Shown piece by piece: positions 1 through 11,065 of a stretch of DNA of 64,000 nt (positions are counted from its first letter, which is position 1; each line of letters opens with the position of its first letter). The DNA is from Aedes albopictus (lineage: Eukaryota; Arthropoda; Insecta; Diptera; Culicidae). The stretch is from contig NC_085138.1 of assembly GCF_035046485.1 (NCBI RefSeq), forward strand, positions 445,323,204 to 445,387,203, given 5' to 3'. The translations under genes and the position numbers were made by a program. Under the pieces are notes generated by a model. That model searched no databases. It saw only the letters and a list, made by a program, of their open reading frames with translations, and was not told the DNA's origin.

Positions 1-123
1 ACCCAACTCGATTTTCTTTTACTTACAGATATTCCACTAACACACCCACGTTTATCATCATTACAATTTACGACAAAGCAAATAATTATCCGAACAAAAT
101 CATTGCATTATCATAATACTTAC

Positions 124-177
124 CTTATGGTGCTTCCTTGAATTTTTCTTTTGGAAGGATAGGTCACATTCATATGG
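124..177 (-). CDS. Gene B third exon: degenerate half-finger exon (gene continues off the left edge)
   Basis: An 18-codon exon, PYECDLSFQKKNSRKHHK, acceptor ttggcag, donor AAG|GTAAGT, phase 0. It aligns with the half-finger exons of gene A (C-x-x-C...HHM) but the first Cys is missing, so the finger it starts may not bind zinc normally. The partner exon would lie outside the window. Confidence 0.6.
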
Positions 178-245
178 CTGCCAAAAAAGTAATAAGCTTT
201 CATTTTTAGTCATTCTCAAATTGAGGTCCCAAACTCTTTACTAAC

Positions 246-593
246 CTCATCAGGATCGTTCACATCCGCATCCTCTTTAGCAGTTTTCTCCACGTTTGAT
301 GAACTGTGTTCATCGTCCGATGGCTGAGAGTCCTGATCATTGATGCTCCGTTCAACATTTTCAGAACCACAAGATTCGTCTGCAGCTTCAGCTTTTACGG
401 TGTTTGTCTCATCGGAAGTGTCAGTTTCAGATTCTATATTAGAGGAGATTCCAGCAAGCCTGAGCTTTGATCGCAAACTAGTAGCATGGGTTGATGCCTC
501 CAGTATTGGGGCATCTTGATGAAGACTGCTGTTTTCGTGATTTGATAACTGCTCAACAACACTATTATGAGAAGAAGTGCAAGCAACGATCTG
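246..593 (-). CDS. Gene B second exon: acidic Ser-rich linker
   Basis: A 116-codon exon, QIVACTSSHN to DPDE, acceptor ttttttcag (CAGCAG allows one codon less), donor GTTAGT, phase 0 both ends. Rich in Ser, Glu, Asp. No finger. Resembles the acidic exons of gene A in composition. Confidence 0.8.
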
Positions 594-667
594 CTGAAAA
601 AATACAATCAACAGGTAAACCAAGGTCTCTGAAAGACTTGATTGATACAAATTTTACGTATACTAAC

Positions 668-1075
668 CTTATCCGGTAGATTCTGTAACTTTGTTTCCTC
701 TGCAGAAAACTCCATCTTAATAGTAATATCACTTGGACCTGCAAGGGCGCGACTATCATCACAGATCACCTCGTTCTCGGGTTTCGTGTCCGGATCTTCA
801 CAAAACGCCGATCCTGTGCTTGGTTCTTCTACTGCTATGTCCGTATCAAAATCGCTGTCATCGTCTTCGTCATCCACAGTTTCTATTATTTCATACTTTG
901 GAATATCTTGGTCGCTCTTTTCGTGGCTCTTCTTGTGGATTTCCAACAACTCTGGTTCATTGAATTTCAAATCACACAACTCGCACGAGTAATTCCTTTT
1001 CTTGCAATCCTCCAAATGCCTTTCGAAGGCTTTTTTGGTGCGAATTATTTTGAAACAATGTGGACAACCGTACAT
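668..1075 (-). CDS. Gene B first coding exon: two zinc fingers and acidic linker
   Basis: ATG at 1075 opens MYGCPHCFKIIRTKKAFERH-LEDC, a finger with Cys as last ligand (C2HC), then CELCDLKFNEPELLEIHKKS-H (C2H2). About 85 acidic residues follow with ETVDDEDDDSDFD and ITIKMEF (SUMO-type). Donor LPDK|GTTAGT, phase 0. An acceptor (ttttttcacag) lies at 1096, and the 20 bases after it hold an in-frame stop, so this begins a separate gene with a 5' UTR intron and is not a continuation of gene A. Likely nuclear DNA-binding. Confidence 0.85.
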
Positions 1076-1175
1076 CGTGTTCAGGAATTATGATACTGTG
1101 AAAAAATAAGTTAAACATTAATATCCCATTAACAAGTGAAATCCCCAACTCAGATTCATTGCGATTCGCTTCAGC

Positions 1176-1429
1176 CACAGAGAAACAGACGTAACACTTA
1201 GACCAAATTATAATGAAATCATCGTCACGAAATCGTAATCGCCCAATGCTAAACATGCCGTGCTGAGACAAGCCGCCTCTAGATGGCGGTAGTGAGCAAA
1301 CGTCAAACAGGAGCCAAAACGATGCCAGCGCCGCGACTGGGTAATTGACCAACTACCGAATATTTGAATCAACCGGTCAAATCGGTAATCGATGGGAAGC
1401 GAATAGAGTGTGACGTCTGTTTCTCTGTG
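1176..1429. mobile_element. MITE with 24-bp CACAGAGAAACAGACGT terminal inverted repeats
   Basis: Left end CACAGAGAAACAGACGTAAC and right end GACGTCTGTTTCTCTGTG are inverted copies. About 254 bp. It covers the region where gene B's promoter and 5' UTR should lie, since gene B's first acceptor is at 1096. No clear target duplication. Confidence 0.6.
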
Positions 1430-2822
1430 CCTCAGCGTTTACGTCTGGGCCATAATGACTTCAACAGACGACTAGGGTTAAGAAAGGTGCATTTATCAAC
1501 CAATCTGTTGACACTAATCTAAAACGCTTAAATCTATGCTTAAACTAGGTGGTGTCCAAAACATATTTCAGGTTTTCATAATATATTTTGGCCATCTGAT
1601 AAACTATGCATGGAAGATGCAGTGTGATTGCATACTTGAAGGAGTGTTCTGTGAGTCTGGCAATATTTACTCAATTTCGTTAAAAAGCTGTATTAATCAC
1701 TGAAATAACTATCTTTTTAACGAAGGATTTAGATTATTTGCAGCAGAATGTTTGTTACTTTATCCTAAGTTTAAGATAATGATCCTATCCAAATTATATT
1801 CACCAGAGAGCGTTCAAAACAAATATTCGGTGTCCTAAGTCCATTTGTTACAGGTGATTGGATATCGTGATTCGCTCAGGCTAAATTGATTTCTTCAAGG
1901 TTTTAATACTACAAACTCAAAGTACAGTCATATTATAAGCGTATTAGCAGCGTTGCAACATAATCGATTGAGCCTGTCCAAAATACATAATTTACCCTAT
2001 AGAAATGCAATTATAAACATTGCGTTTGCTTATTTTCTTATTAACAGCTAAGTATCCGAAGAATATCGATGACTTACCCCTTGAGGATTCCTAAATGTTC
2101 TGAGGTTCGTAATGCCGATGCGGAAATTTTAACTTTTTGGATTTAGGATCCTATTTTTGTATAAATCAGACATTATAGACTGAACATTCCTTATCACAGA
2201 TGTTCAAAACAAGCAATGTAAATAAACATTAGGGCAATCTGTCACAACAAGCCGCTAGTGCACGGAAAATAGAAGCTGTCGGGAATTTTTAGGGTGTAGT
2301 GATCCGCTTTCATATTCGTACAGAAGCCGATGTTTCGATGTTTTTTTTTTCATAACAGGCAATTGGGTTCCCGCATAATCACAAACTGTAAATGCAGCGT
2401 TTCTCATACTGTATATGAGTATTAAAAATAGTAATTTAACCATTTTTCAAGCTGTCTGAGATAACAATAAGCTAACCATGCCACGTACAGATTTGCCAGT
2501 TTGACAAATGGTAATCCGCCAAATTACAGTATGTGGAATAGGCGGTTAAGATAGGTTACCATAAAAAATCGCTCATTTTCTCGAACAAATTTTTCGCAAA
2601 ACAGTAAAGGATATGGTCAATTTATTATCCAGTTTTTCAGACAATTCACTGCATGGCAGTTGGTTAGAGAACAGTAAAACAATAAATCTGGAAAGAAAAT
2701 GAACAATGTATGTGGTATTTTTGATTTATGGTCATCTATAGTAAATTCAACTTATGATATATGGTTCTACTGCATTTGAACCGTTAAAATAAAAAGTCTG
2801 TTATGCGTTCACCGGAGATTTT
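1430..2822. other. Gene A to gene B interval, no feature recognised
   Basis: A/T-rich sequence without a convincing exon, RNA gene or repeat. Lies between the proposed gene A poly(A) signal and the gene B MITE. Confidence 0.4.
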
Positions 2823-2828
2823 TTTATT
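2823..2828 (-). promoter_or_regulatory. Poly(A) signal AATAAA after exon A39
   Basis: AATAAA on the minus strand, 110 bp past the A39 stop, in an A/T-rich stretch. Proposed end of gene A. Confidence 0.5.
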
Positions 2829-2937
2829 TAATAAATATTTAACCACTACTTCATCTTAAAATCACATTACTTTGTCGACCTTCACGCGGAATTTATCGAC
2901 TTGAGAGGCATCCTTGATCCGGTAGCACCTACGACGG

Positions 2938-3087
2938 TTACCGGGTCTTCTTCCGGATGGGGCGGATCCCATGCAGTTTCTGCATACAACAGGAGGGATC
3001 CTTCTCACTTTCATTTTGCGGGATCCCTCGCAGGCAATCAGATTCAGGCGGAATAAGGCTCATGTTGATAGGGGAAATTCGCGAATT
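2938..3087 (-). CDS. Gene A exon A39: alternative phase-0 terminal exon
   Basis: Acceptor ttatattgcag, then 49 codons from NSRISPINM to PIRKKTR and TAA, phase 0. No finger; two adjacent Cys and a basic C-terminus. A poly(A) signal follows 110 bp later. The matching phase and 3' signal suggest an alternative C-terminus for gene A if the A38 stop is skipped, 8 kb upstream. It could also be a chance open stretch. Confidence 0.45.
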   Translation of the reverse strand, partial: NSRISPINMSLIPPESDCLRGIPQNESEKDPSCCMQKLHGIRPIRKKTR

Positions 3088-4185
3088 CTGCAATATAATT
3101 AACATTCGATTAGTTATACTACAAAAAATGGAATAATCGTGCAAAACTTACCCCTGACTAAACCAGACCGCTCCAGACACTACAGCTCGTTTACCGCAGC
3201 AAGTTTTTAGTTGTTTTTTTTTTCACTCAGCTCGCAAGCGACTTCACGAAAAATTTCGTTTTTTTTCTAAAAAGCTGCAAATCGGTTTTCACAAATACCA
3301 ATGTGTGCAACAATATGGCAAACTGTTCAATTTAAGTGGCATACAGTGATATACACATGTTTAAGTGTGTTGCACAAATAAAATCACAAACCGTTTGAGA
3401 AAAGGTCATTCTATATTGCTACCATGCCTCTTGAGTTTTCATCACTATATTATTCAACAACTTCTGCACAATATATCATATTGTTACAGCTTTCTATGCG
3501 TTACATAGACCGTTCTTTATGATTGAATGCTTCGAGTTTCATAGTTTCAACATCAAAGCACCTGTTCGAGATACAGTAACAGTAACAGATAAAGGAGACA
3601 TACTGTGTGGATATTAACACAAACTGTATTTTATTATGCGGGTTGTTTAGTGAATAAAATTTTGCTATTTTCTATAGCCTAATCGAAAGAGCTAATTTTT
3701 CTGAGAATAACGTGATTTTATTGGATCCCAATACCTTTGTTTTGATGGGTAAATGAACAATGAAGAAGATTAGTTGGACACCTAAATGGTATGTAGAGAC
3801 CTCTGCGTCCTCTCTGGCCTAGACATCACTGGAATTTGGGTGTTGTTAATGGAAGGCTAAACTCCAAAGTATGAGTTTGGTAAACGTTCAGGTGCACAAA
3901 ATATTATTTTAATATTTTATTATATAGAAACGGCTGCCTGCATAAATCATCTGGTTTGTTTTTTTCATCTTGATCGCTCCAGAACAGTGGCCGAAATCTG
4001 GAATAGAAAACGGTGTTAACATCTTTCATTGAATAAGCTATTTGTGATACGTTTGCAACTGTTATGTATATACCTTACTATAATGTCTGCATCATATGAT
4101 AAACCTACCTGAATCCACCCGAAACAAGATGATTACTGATAAATAAACACTTAACACACGTAAACAAAAACACAGAAAAAAAAAC
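3088..4185. other. Intron between A38 and A39, no feature recognised
   Basis: A/T-rich sequence; no finger-type exon seen on either strand. Confidence 0.4.
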
Positions 4186-4269
4186 TACATCAAATCTTGA
4201 TCCTGGAATGTTCCTACAGGAGCCTGGCTACATTTGTTAGGAAAATAGCAAGATCAAAATTTGATGTAG
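4186..4269. repeat. 84-bp hairpin with CTACATCAAAT ends
   Basis: CTACATCAAATCTTGATC at the left is matched by GATCAAAATTTGATGTAG at the right, and pairing continues inward with few mismatches (the TTCCTA stretch on the left pairs with TAGGAA). Size and shape fit either a tiny MITE or a microRNA-like hairpin. No known microRNA recognised. Confidence 0.6.
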
Positions 4270-4339
4270 TAGATCTTACGCCGTAACGCACCATTCAAAG
4301 GTGATCTACCCACGTTACGGGATTGTTTTTTCTTGAATT

Positions 4340-5187
4340 CATTCCTTGTCAACTATTTGACGCTGTGTACTCGAGGCTTTAGTATCGGAGAGTCCCTCAT
4401 CAATACAGTCGAAATATTGATCTGTTTTTGAACTCCTCTTTTATGAAGGGATGCCCTGCTGCTTGATTCAGTCGGTTGCCAATCTTCGCTTTTCCAGCAA
4501 TCCTCGGGACATAAATACAACTCTCCTCTAAGGTACCCAACGGCTTCTACTTTGAGTCCACGAAATTTACTTGCAACACATCCGCAAAGTTCACTTCTCG
4601 TTTAGGGCTGTAGAATTTGCGGTCACTGGTCTTGAGCCGAGAAAAGACATGTGACTTGACTATCTGCATACCATCCTTGCCGTTTCCACGTCGAAACAAA
4701 TTCCGGGGTTCTTCTTTGCAGTTTTCTTCATTTCCAATCCTTTTTTCCACGTTCACTTAGCATTGGGCACTCTCTCTCTCCTAACCCAGATCTGGTTTCC
4801 GGGAATTTTAACACACGTCCATTTCTCACTTTCAGCGTTGTAGGACTCAGGAAGCCTTCCGGTACACCAGAGCGCTACATTTAACGAATCTTCGACTTTC
4901 TGACCCGCACACAAAAGCTGATCGAATAACTGTTCGAACGCAAAAATGCTTCTCAATATTGACATAATGCTGTTCAGGATTATTTTAAACAACTTTAGGC
5001 CCCATGAGGGACCACTTAGCCTTGAGATACGGACTTCAAATTTTGCTAAAACGATCATTTTCCAACAACAAAATTTTAATATATTCAATTTTTGCAAAAT
5101 ACGGGACGGCCTACTGTTTAGGACCTCACACGAAAATAAAAAAAAATCCCCAGTAAGACAACATTTTATGTCGAAGAACTGTGTCAC
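4340..5187 (-). mobile_element. Possible Ty1/copia-type retrotransposon relic
   Basis: Minus-strand reading gives FEQLFDQLLCAGQKVEDSL followed by GRLPESYNAES, which recalls the copia Gag signature of a short Gly-containing stretch and LPxSY. Downstream fragments in shifting frames (VEAVGYLRGEL) weakly recall the Gag-Pol junction. Many stops. Family call is tentative. Confidence 0.25.
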
Positions 5188-6039
5188 TCAAACTAAGCTC
5201 CGACATGCCATAAAAAGAAAATTCAAGGTAATGTCATAATCACATCTGTGTGTAAAAACTCTTTCAAAAATGAGTGCATGCACCTGAGAGTCGCTTTGAA
5301 AAATACGACAACTTTAAAAAAAAACCCGGATTGATCCACCTAGTGGTGATAGTGCCTTTCTCGACGAATATGTACCTTGATATGTACTCATGACGTTTCC
5401 GTTGACGTGAGCTGAAATGTTCCTGAATCATGAGAATACTTTACTTAGTTTTATCAGAGCCATCATTGCATCATTGAATTGACTTTAAACTTATTGATGG
5501 CACATATTCCGACGTTATGTTCAACGTATAGGCAGAGCTGGAAAATATCAGACCTCTCAGTTGACAGCTTGACCTCCTTCACTATCACTAGAGGCCGATC
5601 AACACCAAGACGATACAAATTTTTCACAAACACAGATACCTTAACGATTTTCGACAAAGAATTTTCTACACACTTCTACAAACGCTACATTTTATTATCA
5701 TGCATGTAAAATTTGACAAAAACATGCAAGTAACTGAAATTTTTCATACTGAATCCCATTCAACTTTCAACCACATTACAGTGCGTGAGGGAGCAACCAG
5801 TCGCACAAAAATTTTATGCAGTCATTTTAGACGCGAAAGAGAATTGAAAAAGTTTGTTCGGAGTTATTACGATAAATTTAAATTTTCCCATACAACGTTG
5901 ACCCATCCTTCTGCATTATTACATCTCAGGAATCTGAAATGGTGTGATTGGATGAGATCGTCTTAGTTTTGTCAAGATATCTATCGCTTGCTTTATTTTT
6001 TCTCACTTTTGAATTCCGACGAAGCACCCAACGCTCGTT

Positions 6040-7250
6040 TTATTTATTTCTTATTTCTTATTTATTTATTTGAAATTCAACGGACCCCTTTTGGTCTAAT
6101 TGAACTATTACTAACCTATCTAAAAATTACAATTTCAGCTCAATTGACAATTCACACGCTCACAGTTATCAGATGGACAATATAATCACAAAATGACAAA
6201 TTACCAAACTTCAATACTGTAACCAAAACTAGACGACGCATCGTTCCTATTATGTGAGTTACAGTGGTTCCCAATAATTGTTGTGAAACTCCCTGAAGTG
6301 CAATCCGCGAGGCCAAGAGGACGGTAGTAGCGCTGTTCGTTTCAGGCGCACGTTGATTCCAACTTTGAACGAAACAAACGGCATTGAACAAGAATCCTTC
6401 CAAGCTGGAACTAGCCTCTTTACTATGACGTCATCAGTTGATAAAGCTTCGCAGACCAATTTCAACACTTCTCGCTCAGTCAGGTAGTTTTTAATTCTCG
6501 TCAGAAAAAGCCAAAAACGATCGTTTGTAGACTGCTATTCCACGATACTGCTTGGAGAGCTCGTTCCTTTTGTGCCCTGCTGTATGTTAGGTAGCGTTTT
6601 CAACGACGACGATGACGACGACGACGACGACGCTGCGGATCGATCAACAGCCGGCGAATCCACAATACGAGAAGAGGTGGCAGTGGAAATAGCAAGCGAT
6701 TGATGAATGGCAATAACTTGTTGTTTCAGAGCTTCAATTTCGCCGTCAATGCGGGTGATCACGTCGACTTTTGGTGCACTTGTTGTAGGCTCGGCTTCTT
6801 TCATCGATGCACTGCGGTTCGAACGTTGCTGTACCTTCTTATCGCTGCAAGAGTTGCACATCCACCACATATTATGAGATCGACTGTATTTTATTAGCTC
6901 TTCATAACTCATCGTCACGCATGATGCGTGATAGACGTCGGTGCAAAATCCCTCGCATCCAATAGAGTTGAGGCCTGGGGCAATAACAAGCGAGCATTGT
7001 TTGCAGGTTGAAAGTTTGTCATCCATATTGACTAAGGCAGGCACAATACCGGAGACGATTGATGTTAATTGCAATTCCAGGATAATGCAAGTACTAACAC
7101 GAAAAACTTCTACACTATCACGAGCGTGATCGAACAAAAAGTAAATAATTGTACTGAGAACAAATTATTGGATGGTTTAACACACAATATTTCGACGATA
7201 TTCGCAGCAATCAAGAGTTTGCTAGACAGTATATCAACGCATACACACAT
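6040..7250 (-). mobile_element. ORF1-only non-LTR retrotransposon relic with ATAA-rich 3' tail
   Basis: An ORF1 (6256-7137) is followed after about 180 bp of 3' UTR by an A-rich tail with repeated AATAAATA on the minus strand near 6050-6080. No reverse transcriptase lies between, so ORF2 has been lost, as in half-LINE elements. The 5' edge is uncertain. Confidence 0.55.
6256..7137 (-). pseudogene. Retrotransposon ORF1 protein with PHD-like zinc finger, one internal stop
   Basis: Reading from 7137: a zinc-binding domain CKQC...GCEGFC...YHASC...WWMCNSC, of PHD type (about residues 45-97), a polar coiled-coil-prone middle (IDGEIEALKQQVIAIHQSL), a Ser run coded by a (GAC/GTC)n microsatellite, then TAG at 6532-6534. 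The same frame continues with a C-terminal domain (EREVLKLVCEALS, KRLVPAW, FVSFKVGIN, SWPRGLHFREF) to a stop at 6256. PHD-plus-FVSFK architecture is known from ORF1 of CR1-like non-LTR elements. ORF1 proteins bind RNA and assist retrotransposition. Confidence 0.7.
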
Positions 7251-7289
7251 CATTTTGGAATACTACCGGTAGCTTCTTATGTGGTCTGA

Positions 7290-8370
7290 GACTATTTTCT
7301 TGCTAACCGTTCATCAGGTTACCTAAGGAGCCGCGATTTGATGTGTCGCATGCATGTGTTTGGTTCACTTAAATATTTTGCGGTGGAGCGGGCCTGGTTT
7401 GATGGTTAGAACACAAGACTATCATGCCTGGGATCGAATCCCACTCCCGACATATTCACAAAATGTAGGTTCTTCCTTCGGAAGGGAAGGATCCCGAGAT
7501 GAACTAGCTTCGAGTTAAAAATCTCGTTAATAAAGACAAAAAAATAATATTTGGTCTCTTCCGGAGGGAACCCGGAACCGGTTCCGGAACACCACCGGTT
7601 GTCTCAAATATGGTCTAAAACTATTTTTTACTAACCATTCATCAAGTCGCCTAAGGAGCCGCGATTTAAAGTGTCGCATGCATGGGTTCGGTTCACTTTT
7701 ATATTTGGCCACAGCTGGCGGGACATACGGAACCGATTCCTGAACACTACCGGTAGAATCTTAGGTTTTCTGAGACTATTTTCTTGCTTATCATTCATCA
7801 AGTTATTGAAAAAGCCGCGACTTGATGTGTCGCATGCCTGGGTTTGCTTCACTGTTATATTTGGCCACTTCCGGCGGGACCTCCGGAACCGGTTTTGGAA
7901 CACCGGTAGTTTCTTATGTGATCTGAGACCATTTTCTTGCTAACCGTTCATCAGGTTATCGCAAAAGGCGCGATTTGACGTGTCGCTTGCATGGGTTTGT
8001 TTCATTTTTATATTTGTCCACTTCCGGCGGGACGCCCGAAACCGGTTCAGGAACACTACCGGTTCAGATATGATCTGAGACTATTTTCATGTTAACCGTT
8101 CATCAGGTTATTGAAAAAGCTGCGATTTGATGAGTCGTATGTATGGGTTTGGTTCACTTTTACATTTGGCCACTTCTGGTGGGACCTTCGGAACCGGTTC
8201 CGGAACATTACCGGTTCAGATATGGTCTGAGACTATTTTCTTGCTTACCGTTCACCATATTATCGAAAATGTCGTGGTTTGATGTGTCGCATGCGTGGGT
8301 TTGTTGCATTTTCATATCTAGCCCCTTCCTGGGGTACCGATCCGGAACGCCTAAATGGCCATAACTCCGG
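7290..8370. repeat. Tandem array of about 153-bp units, six copies
   Basis: The landmark GCCGCGATTTGATGTGTCGCA, or close variants, occurs near 7332, 7660, 7813, 7966, 8118 and 8271. Spacing is about 153 bp, except the first interval, which is enlarged by a SINE. Each unit also has CCACTTCCGGCGGGAC and GGAACCGGTTCCGGAACA. Confidence 0.8.
7387..7546 (+). mobile_element. Feilai-type tRNA-derived SINE
   Basis: Starts GGGCCTGGTTTGATGGTTAGA (box A), has GGGATCGAATCCCA (box B), then TTCCTTCGGAAGGGAAGG, GATGAACTAGC and ends AATCTCGTTAATAAAGAC plus A-rich tail, the layout of the mosquito Feilai family. Inserted in one unit of the 153-bp array. Confidence 0.8.
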
Positions 8371-8487
8371 AACGGCTGGACCGATCCAAACCATTTTCAA
8401 TACCAAACAATGGGACCAGATTCCGCGTCGAATGAACCGTCGGTCATTAAAATCGGTTGAGATTTACTGCTGAAAAGTGACGTGAGT

Positions 8488-8540
8488 TCGTTTGTACACA
8501 TACACACACACATACACACACACATACACACACACAGACA
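8488..8540. repeat. (CA)n-type microsatellite
   Basis: Repeated ACACATACACACAC units. Confidence 0.85.
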
Positions 8541-8666
8541 TCACCTCAATTCGTCGAGCTGAGTTGATTGGTATATGTGACTCGAATCTTCGGGCCTCCT
8601 ATCAAAAAGTCATTTTTGGAGTGAACATATAGCCTTTCCAGTACACTTAGTGTACGAGAAAGGCAA

Positions 8667-9204
8667 AACGATATTGCACGTTAACCAAAAATGACCAAGT
8701 GCACCGCGTAGAGATTCATTTCCAAAAAGTGCACCGCGAACCAAAAGGTCCGAAAACCCCTGCCCTAGAGCGTTACGTAATTTGTGGACGACGCCTAAAG
8801 TACAGTAAAGGCAGCCCCAGTGACAAGTGATTGATTTCTGAAAACTGACTTTGGTTGCTGTATGGTGCTTGTTTTGCAGTCGTGAATTAGCTTATGGTTT
8901 ATATTTGACTAGCATCTCTTTTATTCAGCGTTGACCGCTTCAATTCGATGGTTACACAACAAAAAGCAAATGACTGAAGCTTATAGCGCTGAAAATGTTT
9001 GTTGGAACGGGACACCGTTTTATTTTTGCTATCTTCCGTCTCTTTCATTATCATTACCCTCGAAACTTAGACGATGCAAATCTCCTGTTCCAGTAGTGTA
9101 CTGATCTTACTGAAAACTTAGTCGATTATTCATCACATGCAAGCACACAAACGATCAATTTTCCTGCCCAGCGGACTTCCAGGATTGCTTCTATAAATCT
9201 TCCA
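8667..9204. other. Intron stretch, nothing recognised
   Basis: No finger exon, RNA gene or repeat with clear limits seen. Confidence 0.4.
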
Positions 9205-10050
9205 CGAATGCCTGCTTAGCTTCCAGCTGGGATTCCTGTTGTGATTCCTCTAAGGATTCCATCAGGAATTTTTTACAAGATTCCTTCAGGAATTACTTCA
9301 AGCAATTCTGCTGGAATTGCTTTAGAAAATCCTGAAAGGATTCTCTCAGTTATTCTACCTAGTATTCCTTCAGGGATTCCTGCTGGGATTTCTTCACGGA
9401 ATCCTCCTGTTATTCTAATGTTTCAAAGATTTCTGCCGAGATATATTCAGATAATTCTAATGGCATTCTTTTAGGTATACGTGCCCTGGTTCCCGGGATT
9501 TTATTTTTTCCAGGGATTCCTCCCAGGATCTCCAGTAATTACTCTCGAGATTTCTTCTGTGATTCTTTCAACGATTCCTAGCGAGCTTCCAGTCGAAAAT
9601 CCTCTGAAAGATTCCTTCAGGGATTTCTACCGGGATTGCTTTAGACAATCCTGAAAGGATTGATTCAAGTGTTCTAGTCGGGATTCCTCCAGGGATTACT
9701 GCTGGAATGCCTTCAATGTTCCTTTATGGGATTTCGCAAAGAATTCTTTAAGGTGAATATATAACGAAGCCACACCTCGAATTTTCAAGAGCACAAATCT
9801 GAGGAACCAAAAGACGAATTGCGCTGAAAAGTTGATCGATTGGTGACCCGCTGGTGATGACCAATCGATCAACTTTTCAGCGCTAATCAATCCTCGGTTC
9901 TTCAGATTTGTGCTTTTGAAAATTTGAAGCGTGGCTTCGTTATATATTCACCTTAAGGAGTTTCTGCAGGATCCCATCAGGGATTAAGTACGGGATGTTT
10001 TTCAGGATTACTTCAGGGATTCCTTTCGGGTTTTCTACGGGGAATCTTCA
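9205..10050 (+). repeat. Degenerate GGATTCCT(T/C)CA repeat, plus orientation
   Basis: Irregular units of about 12 bp, typically GGATTCCTTCA or GGAATTCCTCCA. Interrupted by a hairpin element at 9752-9952. Open frames across it are by-products of the repeat. Confidence 0.8.
9752..9952. mobile_element. 201-bp hairpin MITE flanked by TTAA
   Basis: GGTGAATATATAACGAAGCC at the left is inverted at the right (GGCTTCGTTATATATTCACC), and most of the element pairs, including GAAAAGTTGATCGATTGGT. Flanked on both sides by TTAA, the target of piggyBac-type elements, although TTAA may also belong to the inverted repeat. Inserted in the GGATTCC repeat. Confidence 0.75.
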
Positions 10051-10975
10051 TCCAGCGTGAGGAAGAGCTAATGAGAGTGGGATAGTAAGAGAAAATAGAG
10101 AGACAGAGAGAAATAGGCTTTTTAACCCCTACCCGCCCACGACTTCTTTCAAACTTTTGAATGCTAAAAAATACTATGAACGAATTTATCGAAATCTTAA
10201 AAAAATATTTTAATTGTTTATCAATAGTTATTGATTGTTTATCAATAGTTTCACTATTGAACCAATAATTAGAGTGTACAAGTGCTCTTATAAGCTTATA
10301 ACCTCTTCCCAAACGCTTTTATAACATATTGAAGTGAACTGGTTTAGGTCGGATTCGCCAAAAAGTGATGGTGCTCTACAGACACCATGAGCGTTAAAGG
10401 GTTAATGCACCTATATCTCTAGTAAACCATTAGGTCATCTGACAGTCATTTTCTTATTCTTCTCGAGTAATTAATATCCTCTCGTTCAAAAATTAAGTAT
10501 TGATTTCGGATGAATACATTAGTCTAGTTTGGTCTAGTCTATTATTATTATTATTGACTTTTTATTATGGGGAAATTCAGCCCGAGGCTGGTTCATCCCC
10601 GTCTAGTCTACACATACACAGCCATTCATTGAAAGAATCCTGGAAAATGATAGAACCGACTAATTCTACAATTTTTCTTGTCATTATTAATGCTTGCAGT
10701 GCATCGGAAATGCATTACAAGCATTAAAGTGGCCAGGCCTACTGTGTATCGTTATTGGTTTTACAAGAAAGCTATAGAGCGGAGACATCTCGTAACAACC
10801 GTTCACCCTTTTAAAAAGCAAAAAAAAACTTGAAAATCGGTGGGGGCGACGATGCTAAGAAGATTAATGTCACCCCTTGGTCCTTGGTTTCCAAGGATGG
10901 AACACAGTTATTTACTCTGTTTTGATTTCGGATGAATAAATTTCACGCAAACGTAGATTTTTTCTTTAAATTTGT
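10051..10975. other. Downstream of the A38 poly(A) signal, nothing firm
   Basis: A/T-rich. Near 10685-10727 a short imperfect inverted repeat (TAATGCTTGCAGTGC ... CATTACAAGCATTA) is visible. No exon. Confidence 0.35.
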
Positions 10976-10981
10976 TTTATT
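10976..10981 (-). promoter_or_regulatory. Poly(A) signal AATAAA after exon A38
   Basis: AATAAA on the minus strand, 85 bp after the A38 stop. Supports a short isoform or gene end near 10.95 kb. Confidence 0.6.
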
Positions 10982-11065
10982 GCAATCCAAAGCGATTCGT
11001 ATTTTGTCTACAGTGTATTTTTCTTTTAATCAGTAAAATTCTAAATACATTTAAATGCTTACCTT

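Larger units (their letters stand above)
5331..8666. mobile_element. Composite repeat bounded by TGCCTTTCTCG / CGAGAAAGGCA
   Basis: A left edge near 5354 reads TGCCTTTCTCG after CACCTAGTGGTGATAG; the right edge reads CGAGAAAGGCA at 8655. Between them lie an ORF1 relic, a SINE and a 153-bp tandem array. The 11-bp ends may be terminal inverted repeats of one old element that absorbed later insertions, or two separate copies. No gene of its own was seen between 5366 and 6040. Confidence 0.35.

Noticed and set aside
2255..2443. Minus-strand 62-codon frame starting MVKLLFLILIYSM, signal-peptide-like
   Set aside because: Hydrophobic start arises in A/T-rich sequence; no poly(A) signal, splice context or conserved Cys pattern supports a secreted peptide.
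5463..5966. Open frames on the plus strand (64-88 codons) near the composite repeat
   Set aside because: No domain, unusual composition, overlapping opposite-strand frame, and location inside repeat sequence.
8488..8540. CRISPR-like regular array
   Set aside because: It is a CA-type microsatellite; the window is eukaryotic and no CRISPR repeat-spacer pattern exists anywhere in it.
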